DNA of 64,000 bases from Chromobotia macracanthus (GCA_036877525.1 JAZGTH010000068.1:372001-436000); one strand, 5' to 3'; positions 33,755-44,489 are shown, numbered from the stretch's first letter. Translations and numbers: made by a program. The notes: generated from the letters alone by a model not told the origin.

Positions 33755-34099
33755 TTAATGCCGTGCAGCTAATTCTTGGGAATTGGCCATGACCAGCCAG
33801 TTGTCTATGTAGTTCAGTACATAGATGCCCAGGAGTCTCAACGAAGCCAGGGCTGCGTCCACACACTCATGAAGGTGCGGATCGATACAGCTACGCCAAA
33901 AGGAAACACTTGATATTGGTAGGTTTTGTCCCCGAAAGTGAATCCCAATATGAAAATATGCGTCCTTCAGATCAGTCATGACAGACCAGTCCTTGGGCTG
34001 AATGTGACACACTATTTGTTTAAGTGTCAACATCTTAAATCTCCTCAGAGACCAATTCAAGCGACACAAGGATGCATAGGATGCAAGAATAGGATGCAA
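33755..34099 (-). pseudogene. DIRS reverse transcriptase remnant
   Basis: The minus-strand 114-residue frame has LNWSLRRFKMLTLKQIV, then DWSVMTDLKDAYFHI (first catalytic Asp block). After a deletion of about 20 residues comes VDAALASLRLLGIYVLNYIDNWLVMANS, where YIDN replaces the catalytic YIDD. The same blocks occur in the fragments at 56572-57292 and 57293-57770. The loss of the second Asp and the deletion make it inactive. Confidence 0.8.
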
Positions 34100-34560
34100 A
34101 ATATCTCAAGTGAGGGGGAACACGTTCTATAGGCCCTTTAGCCAAGTCTTTAGTCTTTAGTTCCCGGGCCAACACTAAATGCTGCTCTCCTACCATCACA
34201 GTCTGTAAAATGCCATTGAAATGAGGAGGAAAGGAGGCAAATTGAATTCTGTACACTCTCTCTACTGTTCTTAACAGCCGTGGGGACAAACTGGGCAGAA
34301 GCTTCCAAACTGCCACAAAACAGCAGACTGGCAAGAGAAGTCTGAACAGATTAACCATCAGGCACTTCTGCCCACTGAAACACCTAAAGTGGTGAAAAAC
34401 GTAGAAGCTCCCACTGGGGACTCGGGGAGAGTTCTGGCACGAGATGCTGGTGTGCACAAGGACCCCCTCTGGTGGGGCTCTGAATGTGTGTCACCCGTCG
34501 TAATATAATGTGGGCATGGTGGCACACATTTCTTAAAGCTCTTAGAAGTGCTTCTTAACC
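34100..34560 (-). pseudogene. DIRS gag-like and pre-RT remnant
   Basis: The minus-strand frames 34035-34457 and 34358-34678 have the Pro/Ser-rich start and the HHFRCFSGQKCLMV/LLLPVCCFVAVWKLLPSL region. These resemble the sequence before the reverse transcriptase in fish DIRS elements (56550-56760 is the sister copy). Stops and frameshifts are present. It is assigned by similarity to the sister copy and by position. Confidence 0.5.
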
Positions 34561-34810
34561 TTATATATTTGTTTTCCCTCATTCTTTGCCTGGCTAACAT
34601 GCAGACTAACTGGATTTCTGAAGACAAAAAGCTGATGATGTATTTGCTGGCCCTTTTTAAAAGCTTTGTGGCATGCAATGCTACATCACATGACCTTGAC
34701 TTGCCTATAAATAGGGTTGGTTTTACACAATCAGATTGGGGAGTGGCTAAAGTGTGTTCCCCATAGCATCAAGCATGACGCAGTGTCAAGTTTCTTTGAA
34801 AGGGAACTAG

Positions 34811-35689
34811 TTTTACAAAACTTCTCAATCAAAACAGCAATATCAAATCATTATTAACCTCTGAAATTAAACTGTAAAGATGTAAACATGGTAGTCTGGA
34901 TCCAAGTGCAGAAAGAGTTTAATTAAATCCAAAAAATCCACAATAATCCATAGTGGTTTTCTTTCTTGTTGGACACTTAATATGCTGCTTGAATTTTGGA
35001 AGTTTGTCATACAGCTTTGCTATATTGAAGTCATCCAAGTGAGTGAGTCCGGATGTTTCTGTTCCATGCTATGAATTTGGCAGATCAAGTGCCGCACTCA
35101 CAGAGGCTTATGGTGGAATTAAACATTTATCAGAATGAATGATTCAAAACTCCTGTGGTAAAAGGAACGGTTAACATAATGAATAGTGCTTCAAGAAAGG
35201 GCTCACAGATCTGAGGTTGCCAACTGAGGTTGCCATGCAGAGTGTCAGCCACTCTGACTATGATGTTTAAAAAGTGTATCTAAATAATCAGATCAAGAAT
35301 GAAATAATTCAGAGTTCACAGAGCTTACTGATGTGCAACATGGCACAAACAACATGGTCTTTTCTGTAAATTCTTGACTAAAACATGTTGACTGCTCTGC
35401 CTAAAAGAAACAAAAACTTACTTTTCTTTCTGCCTATAAAGGCATTATCTCTAACAATGTTGAAACTTTTGGCACTTCAAAACACGTCTTTCATTCAGGT
35501 AGGTGGATACCACCCATGGAGAGGCAAATAATTTTGTTAACCATTAATTGATTTTGTAATTAAAAGCAGCCTTAAGAAGGCTTTTCATTTGCATTCTTTA
35601 ATTACAATGTTCTTAGTTTTGCTCATAAAGAATAGCAAGTTGCTAATAATTCCTGTTTTACTTTTTGCAAAATTTTCTTACAACTTAAC
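34811..35689. other. No recognised feature
   Basis: Unassigned AT-rich sequence. GAGGTTGCCAACTGAGGTTGCCA near 35212-35235 is a 13-base tandem duplication. Confidence 0.35.
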
Positions 35690-36110
35690 ATATACAGTGT
35701 CTCTCTTTGGTCTCCAGACAATGTCTCTCACCAAGTTTAAAGTGACTTATATTTAAGAGAACTATTTTACAGTTTGTTGTAAATGACAAACTTTCTTCTG
35801 CCAGTTGGTGGTGTTGTGAGTCACACTAGCCACATTTATGTCATTAGTTCCCAGGACCAAACATACAGTTCAAGTTTGATCCAAGTAATTTAATGTATGC
35901 AGATATATGAGACATTTCCTGTTTCCACGTTCAAAGTATTGCAACATGGCAATGACATCGCTTGAAATATCAAAAATCTTTTAACAATTTACCATCTTCA
36001 ATAGTTCTCTTTTATTTTGACAAAGTTTGAAGCTGAATAAATTTAAAAGAACTATTTTTCTAAACTCTTTGCCTAAAGGCCAATAAAAATAATAATAATC
36101 CTTAGAAAAC
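35690..36110 (+). repeat. Interspersed repeat family B, partial copy
   Basis: CTTCTGCCAGTTGGTGG, ATGTCATTAGTTCCCAGGACCAAACAT and ATATCAAAAATCTTTTAACAATTTACCATCTTCAAT follow the same order as in the copy at 44570. The right part of the family consensus is missing. Confidence 0.6.
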
Positions 36111-36113
36111 TTT

Positions 36114-36260
36114 CAGTGCTTCCTCCTCACAAGCCTCCTTGTTACATGGCCACTGTGATAGAGCCTCTTCACAACATAAATGCCATGCCAGATCCTCCTT
36201 ACAACATGGCCACAACACCAGAGCCTTTTTACATCATGGCCACCATGCCAGACCCCTGTC
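36114..36260. repeat. 30-bp tandem array 1 (four units and a partial)
   Basis: Units of exactly 30 bases start at 36141, 36171, 36201 and 36231; the core is ACAACATGGCCAC...CCAGAGCC. A partial unit precedes at about 36114-36140. On the minus strand this reads as a ten-residue repeat of the form G-H-x-V-x-R-L-W-x-x. It abuts a second 30-bp array at 36381. Confidence 0.85.
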
Positions 36261-36380
36261 ATGTCATCATCGTCTTTTAAATATTTTGGGGGAGAACAAA
36301 AAAAAAATGGTGTGGTAAGGAGTGAGTGCGCAGAGGACCAAGCAGAGCAAGTGTGCTGCCAGCAATAACACAGGGGGACA

Positions 36381-36470
36381 GAGGACGCCACCAGTGAGAG
36401 CAGGTGTGCTGAGGACGTCGCCAGCAAGAGTTAATGTGCCAAGAACACCATCAGCAAATACTGGAGCACT
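36381..36470. repeat. 30-bp tandem array 2 (three units)
   Basis: Units of 30 bases at 36381, 36411 and 36441 begin GAGGACGCCACC/GAGGACGTCGCC/AAGAACACCATC; a diverged relative begins near 36334. The plus strand reads as a ten-residue repeat of the form R-T-P-x-x-x-x-x-V-x. It is unrelated in sequence to array 1, though it has the same period. Confidence 0.75.
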
Positions 36471-37184
36471 TAACAGCCTGAGAGCACTAAGATGGTCAGT
36501 CTTGCTGTGCCCATTTCATATGTCATTACCATGGAGGTTTTTTTCTTGTGTTCAGTAAATTATGCCACAACTATGAAGCCAGCTCCACCATGGTCCATGC
36601 TCACGCCCACTCTGCCCTAGTGTATGCTCAAGGCTGGTTCATATATAATCATATGTTACCCTGTCTGTAAAATACAGGCTAAAGTCTCAATCTAATTATG
36701 AATTGGAGCATCAAAGCTTTATTTCAATCATTGGCATGCCCTTACTGAGTCACTATTAAAAATACCAAGGTCATATTTTCACAAAACGTTCTGTACATTA
36801 TGTAGGATGATTTTGTGTACAAAACAGAAAATGAAAAAGCTGGGTTTTCACAGACAGTCATTTTTTAAAAAATGTAACCATGTTGTTGTTACAATGCAAA
36901 GAGATAGGCAAAAGAGAAACTGTCATGAAGGATTAGGGATGCAACGTTGGGCCTGTTGTGTAGCAGAATTTCAATGATTTTAATCGCTGTCTGAACAAAT
37001 GTATAGAACATCCACGGGTTGTTGATGTTCCCAACATCTTCAGGGTGTACTGCTTATGTAGCCCCATAAAAGTAGCCTATATATCTATACACTAACTATT
37101 ACACAATAATAATCAAACAAATCATTTATCACAAAACATTTTTTTTACATTTTTACAAAACCAGATGTTTTAAGTAACATACTT
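36471..37184. other. No recognised feature
   Basis: Unassigned AT-rich sequence. Confidence 0.4.
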
Positions 37185-38165
37185 CCTGCTGCCAGTTGGT
37201 GGCACTATGACTGTCACTCCCAACAGCCACCTCTATGTCATCAGTCCCTAGGGCCAAACATGCAGCTTAAGTTTCTGTTGGGCGGAGCTAATGAATGTAA
37301 TTTTAAAAGTTGTCCAGCCTGATGAGAACAATACATGTACCATGTTTGGTGACCATAGGAAAAAGTAACCCCATCACTTTATTCAAAAGAGGGTACTACA
37401 GAGCCCAATTCTTGCCGCCCCCATGTCTGAGCTTTGCCCATGCCTGACCGGCTGACCACTATGATGTTTATGGCAAATTCTGTTTCAAGCATGTTAAGTG
37501 TCTTAAATACACCTGAATGTGGTTTTAAAGTTTGACACATCGCCAAGGCAATAATATTTAAAATATCACAAATCATTTTAGCTTTATATCATCCATGTCT
37601 CTACATTATTCTGACCAAGAAGTGACTTGGATAAATGTAAGTTATCAAAGTCATATCATAGTCATGTCTTGGCATGATGCTCACCAAGTTTGGTGCCAAT
37701 TGCATGAAATCCATGAAGGAGCGTTTAGAAGTTCACAACATGTGCTTTTCAGAAAATTCAAAATGGCTGACTTTTTTCTGGCCAGAGCTAAGGGGTATCA
37801 GTGCAAGGTCAACATGACTGATGGACGTACGATGTTTTGTACAGGTGCGTGCATGTCGGTATGATATATACCATCATTTTGTGCCCCGTACCAGGGGACG
37901 CTACTGAGCCCCCCTTCCCCACCCCTGTGCCATATGCCAGCCTGGCCCTAATTGCCCACAACTCTGACATGTGTGCCAAATTTCCAGACTTTTTGAGAAT
38001 GTCAAGGGACCCAAAGGCCCAAAAACCTTGCAAAATACAATAATTAAAAAATAATCCTAAGGAAAATAATAGAACCCTTCTTTCAGTGCTTGGGCCCTGA
38101 AACTAATAATAATACTAAAAAACAATAGGGCTCTTCGCACTTTCAGTGCTTGGCCCCTAAATATA
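37185..38165 (+). repeat. Interspersed repeat family B, longest copy
   Basis: It runs from CTGCCAGTTGGTGGCACTATGACTG through GGGTACTACAGAGCCC, a second CACCAAGTTTGGTGCCAATTGC block (37681-37705), the GCATGTGCTTTTCAGAAAATTCAAAATGGC block and CCAGGGGACGCTACTGAGCCCC. It ends in TTCAGTGCTTGG...CCC, repeated at 38082 and 38140. There is no coding capacity. Confidence 0.7.
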
Positions 38166-38479
38166 GTATAGCCATTTTACCTGAATGTTGATTTATCCAG
38201 TCCAGTAAAACAAACTGATGTGCTTCAAGGCAAGTCTGCAGGTTGTGTAAATACATTGCCAGGTAAACAGGCCTATTTACAAAATCTATCATCAAATAAC
38301 ATTGCATGGCTGAACAATAGAACATATTATTCATGTAGAATGTAGTCTTAGAGAGAAAAAAGTCATGTGCAGGTTAATATTCAGTTTTACTTGTAATATT
38401 ACAACAGTTTACATATTACAACTTTACAGAGTTAGTTATTACAACACAACTTCAGAGTTCAACTTAGATCATCAATTCT

Positions 38480-39178
38480 TACACCTACTTAGTCCTCTAA
38501 GAACCTTGGGGTGTGTTTGATGACCAGCTTAAATTTACACTTCACATTGCAGCAATCTCTGCATGCAGCGTTAGTCCGAGTTGCAGCTCCTAGTCCAAGC
38601 ATTCGCAATATCAAAGCTGGACTACTGCAATGCCATACTGATTGTGAAACCAATGCCATACTGGCAATGCAACCAAACCCCTGCAAATTATCCAGAATGC
38701 TGCACCACATCTTGTCTTCGGTCAATCAAAGAGAGCCCACTTCTGATCTCACTCCACTGGCTACCTGTAGCCGTCCACATCAATTTAAACCCTGGCTTTT
38801 AGCCGTCCACATCAATTTAAACCCTGACTTTTCAGACATGGCTGCCTCCATGTCTGTTCCCCCACAACAAGGTACCAGATCACTCTCTAAGACATAAATT
38901 TATTTATTACCTTCCTGGTGGAATGAGCTGCCGAACACATCACAGCCTTCAAGGAACAACTTAAAACACCTGTTTCTAAGACACCTGACTAATTTCTAAT
39001 GGTTCTTCATCCTGTCTCTAGCATCAGAACTATTCCTGCTTGTAAATGTAGCTTTGTAGACTAAGCTTGTTGGTTCTTAGAGCAAAATGATAAATGCCCT
39101 CTCTCTTTGTAAGTTGCTTTGGACTAAAAGCTAAAGGGTCTAAAAGGGTCTGCTAAATTAATAAATGTAAATAAATGA
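38480..39178 (+). pseudogene. L2/CR1-like LINE, C-terminus and 3' end
   Basis: Starting with NLGV-FDDQLKF-like coding near 38505-38535, the plus strand reads, in shifting frames, LLVQAFAISKLDYCNA (38586-38640), LQIIQNAA-like (38683-38705), PLLISLHWLPVAVHI (38745-38790), then the 3' untranslated end with GGGTCTGCTAAATTAATAAATGTAAATAAATG. This is the end of ORF2 of a fish L2/CR1-like LINE, the same family as the minus-strand copies at 45263, 57975 and 59345. It has many frameshifts. Confidence 0.7.
38769..38832. repeat. 32-bp tandem duplication in LINE fragment
   Basis: AGCCGTCCACATCAATTTAA and the following 12 bases occur at 38769 and again at 38801 with one mismatch. A private duplication within this LINE copy. 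Confidence 0.9.
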
Positions 39179-40033
39179 TAAATGTAACTAAGTCTCTTTT
39201 TGTCTGCTTCAGCAATTGTGTACTATGATTGGAGAAAGGTAGAGCTAGTTTATGGGAGAGAAAAAACCTTTCTCTCCAGCTTGACTACTTTACATTTAAA
39301 TATAATTATTCAACTGCGCAACAGCACAATTTTGTTTATGTGTCAGTGGCTGTATACATAAATCACATACAGTTTTCACATAGGCTTTATTCACATAGCC
39401 TCCACATGGTTCCTTTTTGCTGCATTATTCATTATTGTGGGGTGTGTAGCAGAGGTAATGGCCTCTGGTATGCAGTGTGGGTGTACATATGCTGTACTAG
39501 TTTATTTGCATAGTGCCTATAATGCAGGTGAGTGAATCACAGTTAACAGTAATTAAATAGTAATGGTATGTGTAAATGTAAATGACTGTAGTATTTATTT
39601 GTAGCTGGTTGCTAGTTACTATGGCCAGTGGTGTAAAATAGTAAAAGTGCAAAAAATAGATAAAGTGTAAATAAATAAAAAATAACCCCAGGAAAGATTC
39701 CCCCCACCTTTAGTCATTGTTGTTAATTGTTGAGAGAATGCCATACAATACGATACATGTAAAAGGCGAAAAGTGTGCTGGTTTAATTCCTATAGGCTCT
39801 GCACAAGATAACGTTCAGGAGGAGTGGCATGAGTAAGAGATCGACATAGAACAGGCACAACAGAATGCAGAAAGGAAAGAGGTGCGCATTGCTGCAGCAC
39901 TATCCCTCCTAATAAAGGTTTCTCAGGTCTGCCTGCCACTAACTAGTATTGCAGCGGAAAAAAGACGAAGAAGGGGCATATACTTCAATACCGTAAGACT
40001 GCATCGGAGGAAGGTGGTTCCGAGCATAATATT
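39179..40033. other. Unassigned, with an open frame at about 39855-40000
   Basis: A plus-strand reading without ATG (about 39858-40000) gives an Ala/Lys/Arg-rich peptide (AERKEVRIAAALSLLIK, then EKRRRRGIYF). It may belong with the lysine-rich frame that follows, but I do not recognise it. The rest is AT-rich. Confidence 0.25.
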
Positions 40034-40330
40034 TTGACCATTATCTGTCTCTTGAGCCACAGCCATCACAGCCCATCACGGTACTCGAAGGCTGTAAAAG
40101 TCATTATGGCACAAGCCGCCAAACATTTGCGCAAGAATAAGGATTTAGAGGCTCTCGCTGAACAAGAGAGGAAGGAGAAAGAGGAGGAGAAGGCAAAGAA
40201 AAGGAGCCGCTCACGGGATAAAAAGCGCAAGGTAGGGACGAAAGATAAACTGACAACGAATGCGAGGAACATGAAAAAGAAAGGTAACAGCAGTATGAAA
40301 TGCATGATGCTAGGATTAGCAGCACATTAA
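40034..40330 (+). CDS. Hypothetical lysine-rich ORF
   Basis: A 98-codon frame. Residues about 20-65 are strongly charged (KHLRKNKDLEALAEQERK, then Glu/Lys runs and RSRSRDKKRK), predicting a helix followed by a basic nuclear-localisation-like tail. A possible splice acceptor (CATCACAG) lies at about 40064-40071, and a possible donor (AAAG|GTAACAG) near 40283, so the coding part could be one exon rather than the whole frame. I do not recognise the protein. It could be a mobile-element fragment or chance: charged repeats arise readily from purine-rich DNA. Confidence 0.2.
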   Translation: MTIICLLSHSHHSPSRYSKAVKVIMAQAAKHLRKNKDLEALAEQERKEKEEEKAKKRSRSRDKKRKVGTKDKLTTNARNMKKKGNSSMKCMMLGLAAH

Positions 40331-40830
40331 CACAGGACCCTGCGTCCGCTGTTGTTAACACGTACGTGCACAGGTGAGGTACTTCCACAGAGAAGTAGCT
40401 ACACCATGATAAATGTGCACTGTCAAGAACTGAGAAACAACAGAAGTCTGTTATTTTTGTAGCCTTTATGCATGTATTTTTCAAATTTTTATATTTTAAA
40501 AGTAAAACAAAAATATTGCAATTTAATTGAAACTAATGTATTTAAAATTATTTTTTATTAAAACGAAATTTTCTCCTTTTCAAGGAGATATTTGATGTAC
40601 ATATACAATGTCTGTCTAAAAAGCTGATTATTTATCATTATTATAGAGAAAAATTACTTAATTCTCAAGCATTTATGCATTCATACCCTAATGTTGAACA
40701 AACACAGGTTGATTTTGATCTTTTGTATAGAGACACTCCTAAATGATTTGTGCTGCAGAGTTTCGTGTTACAGCATCTTGCTGAGGAGGGTGCTTATGTG
40801 CTCAGATCTGCGGTGGGATATGTAACTAAC
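40331..40830. other. No recognised feature
   Basis: AT-rich spacer before the microsatellite. Confidence 0.35.
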
Positions 40831-40837
40831 CTCTCTC

Positions 40838-40901
<64 letters not shown>

Positions 40902-40908
40902 TGTGTGT
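40831..40908. repeat. Compound microsatellite (CT)n(GT)n
   Basis: About 21 CT units, interrupted only at the start, run directly into about 12 GT units. Length is probably polymorphic. Confidence 0.98.
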
Positions 40909-41089
40909 TTTTCTGAATATATTATACATTTTTTCTCAATAAATTGAATGTACAAATCATCATCATGAACTCAGATCCTCAGAGTTCAAGATCATGCATG
41001 TTTGTCAATTTTATTGAGGCTATGAACAAGAAAAAACACTGAAACATCTATAGACAAAATGGTTTGTTCCTGTTGGAAAATGGTAATAC

Positions 41090-41092
<3 letters not shown>

Positions 41093-41131
<39 letters not shown>

Positions 41132-41145
41132 ATATTATGTATATT

Positions 41146-41180
<35 letters not shown>
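41093..41180. repeat. Compound microsatellite (TC)n, spacer, (GT)n
   Basis: An unbroken TC run at 41093-41127, a short AT-rich spacer, then a GT run at 41151-41180. It repeats the arrangement of the microsatellite 200 bases upstream. The minus-strand frame over it is low-complexity. Confidence 0.97.
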
Positions 41181-41185
<5 letters not shown>

Positions 41186-42688
41186 CAGTACATATATAAA
41201 TATATAGGTATATCACATCTAATAGTCTCTAGTAACAGTTGTAGCAGGCTGGAGGTTAAAGTGGATAGAATACAGTCAAGAATATAATGTGGTATATTTG
41301 TCAGTCTGTTGTTAAATAGTAGATAGTAAGTTTGCAAAATGTTTTGTTTTATAAATCCTAGACGTATATTAACATAAAACCATTTGCATAACAATGGTGT
41401 TTTTTGTGTGATGGTGCAAGGTGTTCCATAGCTTTTGTGGTATTTGTAGTAAACAGATTTTTGCCTGCCACATCCGTATTTCTTCCTCTTGCATCACTTT
41501 ATTATTTATTATTACCTCATAACAGCTCTGCAGGATGCTATAACAGTTATTCTGAATAACAGCGATCAAACTGCCACATACTGACACACAGAAGTGTGTC
41601 AAAGTAAACGTTAATGAAATAGCATGGGTTATATTTTGGTCAATACTTGCAAAAACACGGTGGTTTAAAAGATAAATTGTGTTATAATAAGAAGAGGCCG
41701 TTGAAAAATTCTGCATTATTATTCTATACTCCTTTTAATGCACAAATACACACTCATACACTTAAATTCACATTATTTTTCCATAGTGGATTGAACAGAC
41801 TTTGTGCTTGCTGATTGTGCTTTTTGTGATTGTATCTTGTACACTTTGTTACAAATACACCTTAATTTTAATTATTATTAGTTGTATTTTAAGCTAATGT
41901 GACCAATTTCCTGTTTTTAGTTATGTGCAGAGTCTACTTTACAATAGGTTGCAACAATGCATATGTTGTATATGTTGGCTGGCTGCACATTGGTGTCATA
42001 TGCAGTTATTCACAGGTGTTTGTAGTATGCAGAATTATAACTGCAAAACAGTTGTAATGCAAACTTCTGGTGATCACTGCCACCATTGCTTATTAAACAG
42101 ATCTCACCCTAAAGTCATGCCATTGGCTGACCTAAAAGGTGCCTTGTCAGGAAACTCAAATCAGAAGTTCGAGCTCTCCGGTTAAGTTAACCACTTCTGG
42201 TAGATGTTGAACAAACTCCTTTTTCCCACCACTACACTGTAGACATAATGTTTATCAGCCAAGCAACTGTTATTGAGATTAATGGGAATGCTAATGGAAA
42301 GCTCTCTCTTGGTACTATAGAACAGGTATATGGACCAAGTACAATGGTTTAAATGCTCGTTGTACCTGTTAGAGTTATACATTTAAAATTATAAAATCTG
42401 ATGTTTGCCAACGTTTTTCTTCAGAATTTGTAGTACATATCACTGACCTCAGCAGCAAAGACACAGAAGAAATCTCACTGCTGAGCTAAGTATTAAACTA
42501 TTAATCCTGCAGCAGAACATGCTTACTGTAGCTGATTAACTTGCCGATAATATGTAACATAATATGTAGCATAATTAAACATAAATGTGCTGATATATAT
42601 GATGGATGAAAAGATCCATATTGCTTAAATATTTGTTTTGTTAATTGATCTTGTCCTATGACACAGAATGATTAAAATTGTATCTGAG
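41181..42688. other. No recognised feature
   Basis: Unassigned AT-rich sequence. The frames of 60-115 residues lack motifs. Confidence 0.4.
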
Positions 42689-42791
42689 TGACATTATGAG
42701 GCAAGGTGCTATATTGGGTGCTTTTGTCATACTCTCAAGCTTTATCAGAAAAAAAGATTCATAAAATCATTATTACAGTGCTTTGAATATA
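42689..42791. repeat. Left arm of 103-bp perfect inverted repeat
   Basis: From TGACATTATGAGG to CTTTGAATATA this is the exact reverse complement of 44232-44334. The two arms flank the Tc1 element base for base with no gap. Confidence 0.95.
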
Positions 42792-44231
42792 CAACCCCAA
42801 AACAGAAAAAGTTGGGACAGTATGGAAAACAAATAAAAAGTAGTGATTTCTAAATTTACTTTGACTTGTATTTCATTGCAGACAATACAACAACACATTA
42901 TTTAATGTCCCTAATGATTTTTATTGTTTTTTCTTCAAAAAAACAAAATTCCTATTTTGGTTCTTGCAACACATTTCAAAAAAAGTTGGAACAGTAAAGC
43001 GTTTACCACTTTGTAATGTTGCCATTCCTTTTCACAACACTTAAAAGACGTTTAGGGACTGAAGACACCAAGTGAAGAAGTGTTTCAGGTGTAATTTTGT
43101 CCCATTCTTGCTGCAAACAAGTCTTACGGTGGGCAACAATACAGGGTCTTCGCTGTCGCATTTTGCGCTTCAAAATGCGCCACACATTCTCTATTGGAGA
43201 CAGGTCGGGACTGCAGGCGGGCCAGTCAAGTACCTGTATCCTCTTCCTCCGCAGCCAGGACTTTGTAATGTGTGCAGAATGTGGTTTTGCATTATCTTGT
43301 TAAAATATGCATGGACGTCCCTGGAAAAGATGTCTTCTTGAAGGCAGCATGTGGTGCTCCAAAATCTCTATGTAATTTTCAGCATTAATGGTGCCATCAC
43401 AGAAGTGCAAGTTACCTTTACCAAGGGCACTGACACAACCCCATACCATGACAGATCCTGGCTTTTGGACTTGTTGCTGGTAACAGTCTGGATGATCCTT
43501 TTCTTCTTTGGTCCAGAACACACGGCGTCCATTTCTCCCAAAAAATACCTGAAATACTGATTCATCTGACCACAGTACACGTTTCCACTGTGTGATGGTC
43601 CATCCCAGATGCCTCCGAGCCCAGAGGCGCTTATGGACACTGTTAACATAGGGCTTCCTTTTGGCAAAGTACAGTTTTAACTGGCATTTGTGGATGTAAC
43701 TACGTATTGTGGTACTTGACAAAGGTTTGCCAAACCTTTGTTAGTCCTGAGCCCATGTGGTGATATTGCTTATAGATGAATGACTATTTTGATGCAGTGC
43801 TGCCTGAGGGATCGGAGAGCACGGTTTTTAGCTTAGGCTTGCGCCCTTGTCCTTTACGCACTGAAATTCCTCTACATTCCTTGAATCTTTTAATTATGTT
43901 ATGCACTGTTGAAGGTGAAATAAGCAAATGTCTTCCTATCTTTCTTTGAGGAACATTGTTTTTAAACATTTAAATAATTTTCTCACGTGTTTGTTGGCAA
44001 ACTGGCGATCCTCTGCCCATCTTTGCTCCTAAAGGACTAGACCTTTCTTGGATGCTGCTTTTGTACCAAATCATAATTACATAATTGGTTAAATAATTAT
44101 TATTTAACCAATTTACCTAATTACTAGCCCTAAATTGCTCCTGTTCCAACTTTTTTTGAAATGTGTTGCAAGAACCAAAATACTTTTTATTTGTTTTCCA
44201 TACTGTCCCAACTTTTTCTGTTTTGGGGTTG
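42792..44231 (-). mobile_element. Tc1/mariner element with both ends
   Basis: Inverted ends CAACCCCAAAACAGAAAAAG (42792 and, reversed, up to 44231) match each other for about 50 bases. They are bounded by TA on both sides, as expected for Tc1 insertion. A second, subterminal inverted pair (CAACACATTTCAAAAAAAG) lies at about 42967 and 44149. The right end is shorter than the left: about 100 bases between the outer and inner repeats are missing there. The transposase lies on the minus strand. The sister copy at 55165-56571 is on the plus strand. Confidence 0.9.
43003..44028 (-). pseudogene. Tc1 transposase, full span but broken
   Basis: The minus strand holds the whole enzyme in three frames. 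The start region near 44028 and the helix-turn-helix (STVHNIIKRFKEC, basic RKGQGRKPKL) lie in 43784-43969. The central part (43300-43722) has LWSDESVFQVF with the first catalytic Asp and SVMVWGCVSALG. The end (43003-43185) is IENVWRILKRKM-like with WRILKRKMRQRRP. A stop (TAA at about 43301-43303) replaces a residue just before the second catalytic Asp block, and another lies near 43741 after TWAQD. The DDE enzyme cannot be made in full. Confidence 0.8.
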
Positions 44232-44334
44232 TATATTCAAAGCACTGTAATAATGATTTTATGAATCTTTTTTTCTGATAAAGCTTGAGAGTATGACAAA
44301 AGCACCCAATATAGCACCTTGCCTCATAATGTCA
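44232..44334. repeat. Right arm of 103-bp perfect inverted repeat
   Basis: Exact reverse complement of 42689-42791. It is followed at once by a third copy of the Tc1 terminal repeat. Confidence 0.95.
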
Positions 44335-44386
44335 ATTTTTTGTGTTTTCCATACTGTCCCAACTTTTTCTGATTTGGGGTTGTATT
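44335..44386 (-). repeat. Isolated Tc1 terminal repeat
   Basis: TTTTTGTGTTTTCCATACTG through GATTTGGGGTTGTA matches the outer end of the 42792-44231 element in the same orientation as its right end, with a few differences. It is a truncated second insertion or a by-product of the event that made the palindrome. Confidence 0.85.
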
Positions 44387-44460
44387 CCGTCTATACTTTT
44401 CTTTTTGTCAGTCTGGATACAGTAGTGACCTGCATTGGATGCAGAAGATATGAGAAACTT

Positions 44461-44489
44461 GTTGTTCCATTTATTGTAAATGGAACAAC
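44461..44489. repeat. Perfect 13-bp hairpin
   Basis: GTTGTTCCATTTA, three bases, then its exact reverse complement. Shortly downstream of the palindromic Tc1 locus; its function is unknown. Confidence 0.85.

Larger units (their letters stand above)
32396..34807 (-). mobile_element. DIRS-type retrotransposon, degraded, with inverted ends
   Basis: Inverted terminal repeats are visible at 32396-32446 and 34758-34807: TCATGCTTGATGCTATGGGG and its reverse complement form the best conserved part, and GTTCCCTTTC/GAAAGGGAAC the outer edge. Between them, on the minus strand, are gag-like, reverse transcriptase, RNase H-like and tyrosine recombinase remnants in that order. DIRS elements integrate with a tyrosine recombinase and make no target duplication, and none is seen. 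At 2.4 kb it has lost more than half of a usual element. Confidence 0.75.

Noticed and set aside
36114..36470. CRISPR-like array
   Set aside because: The units are contiguous without spacers and the genome is a fish.
41020..41394. 124-residue minus-strand frame
   Set aside because: Its centre is a translated CT/GT microsatellite with no conserved domain.
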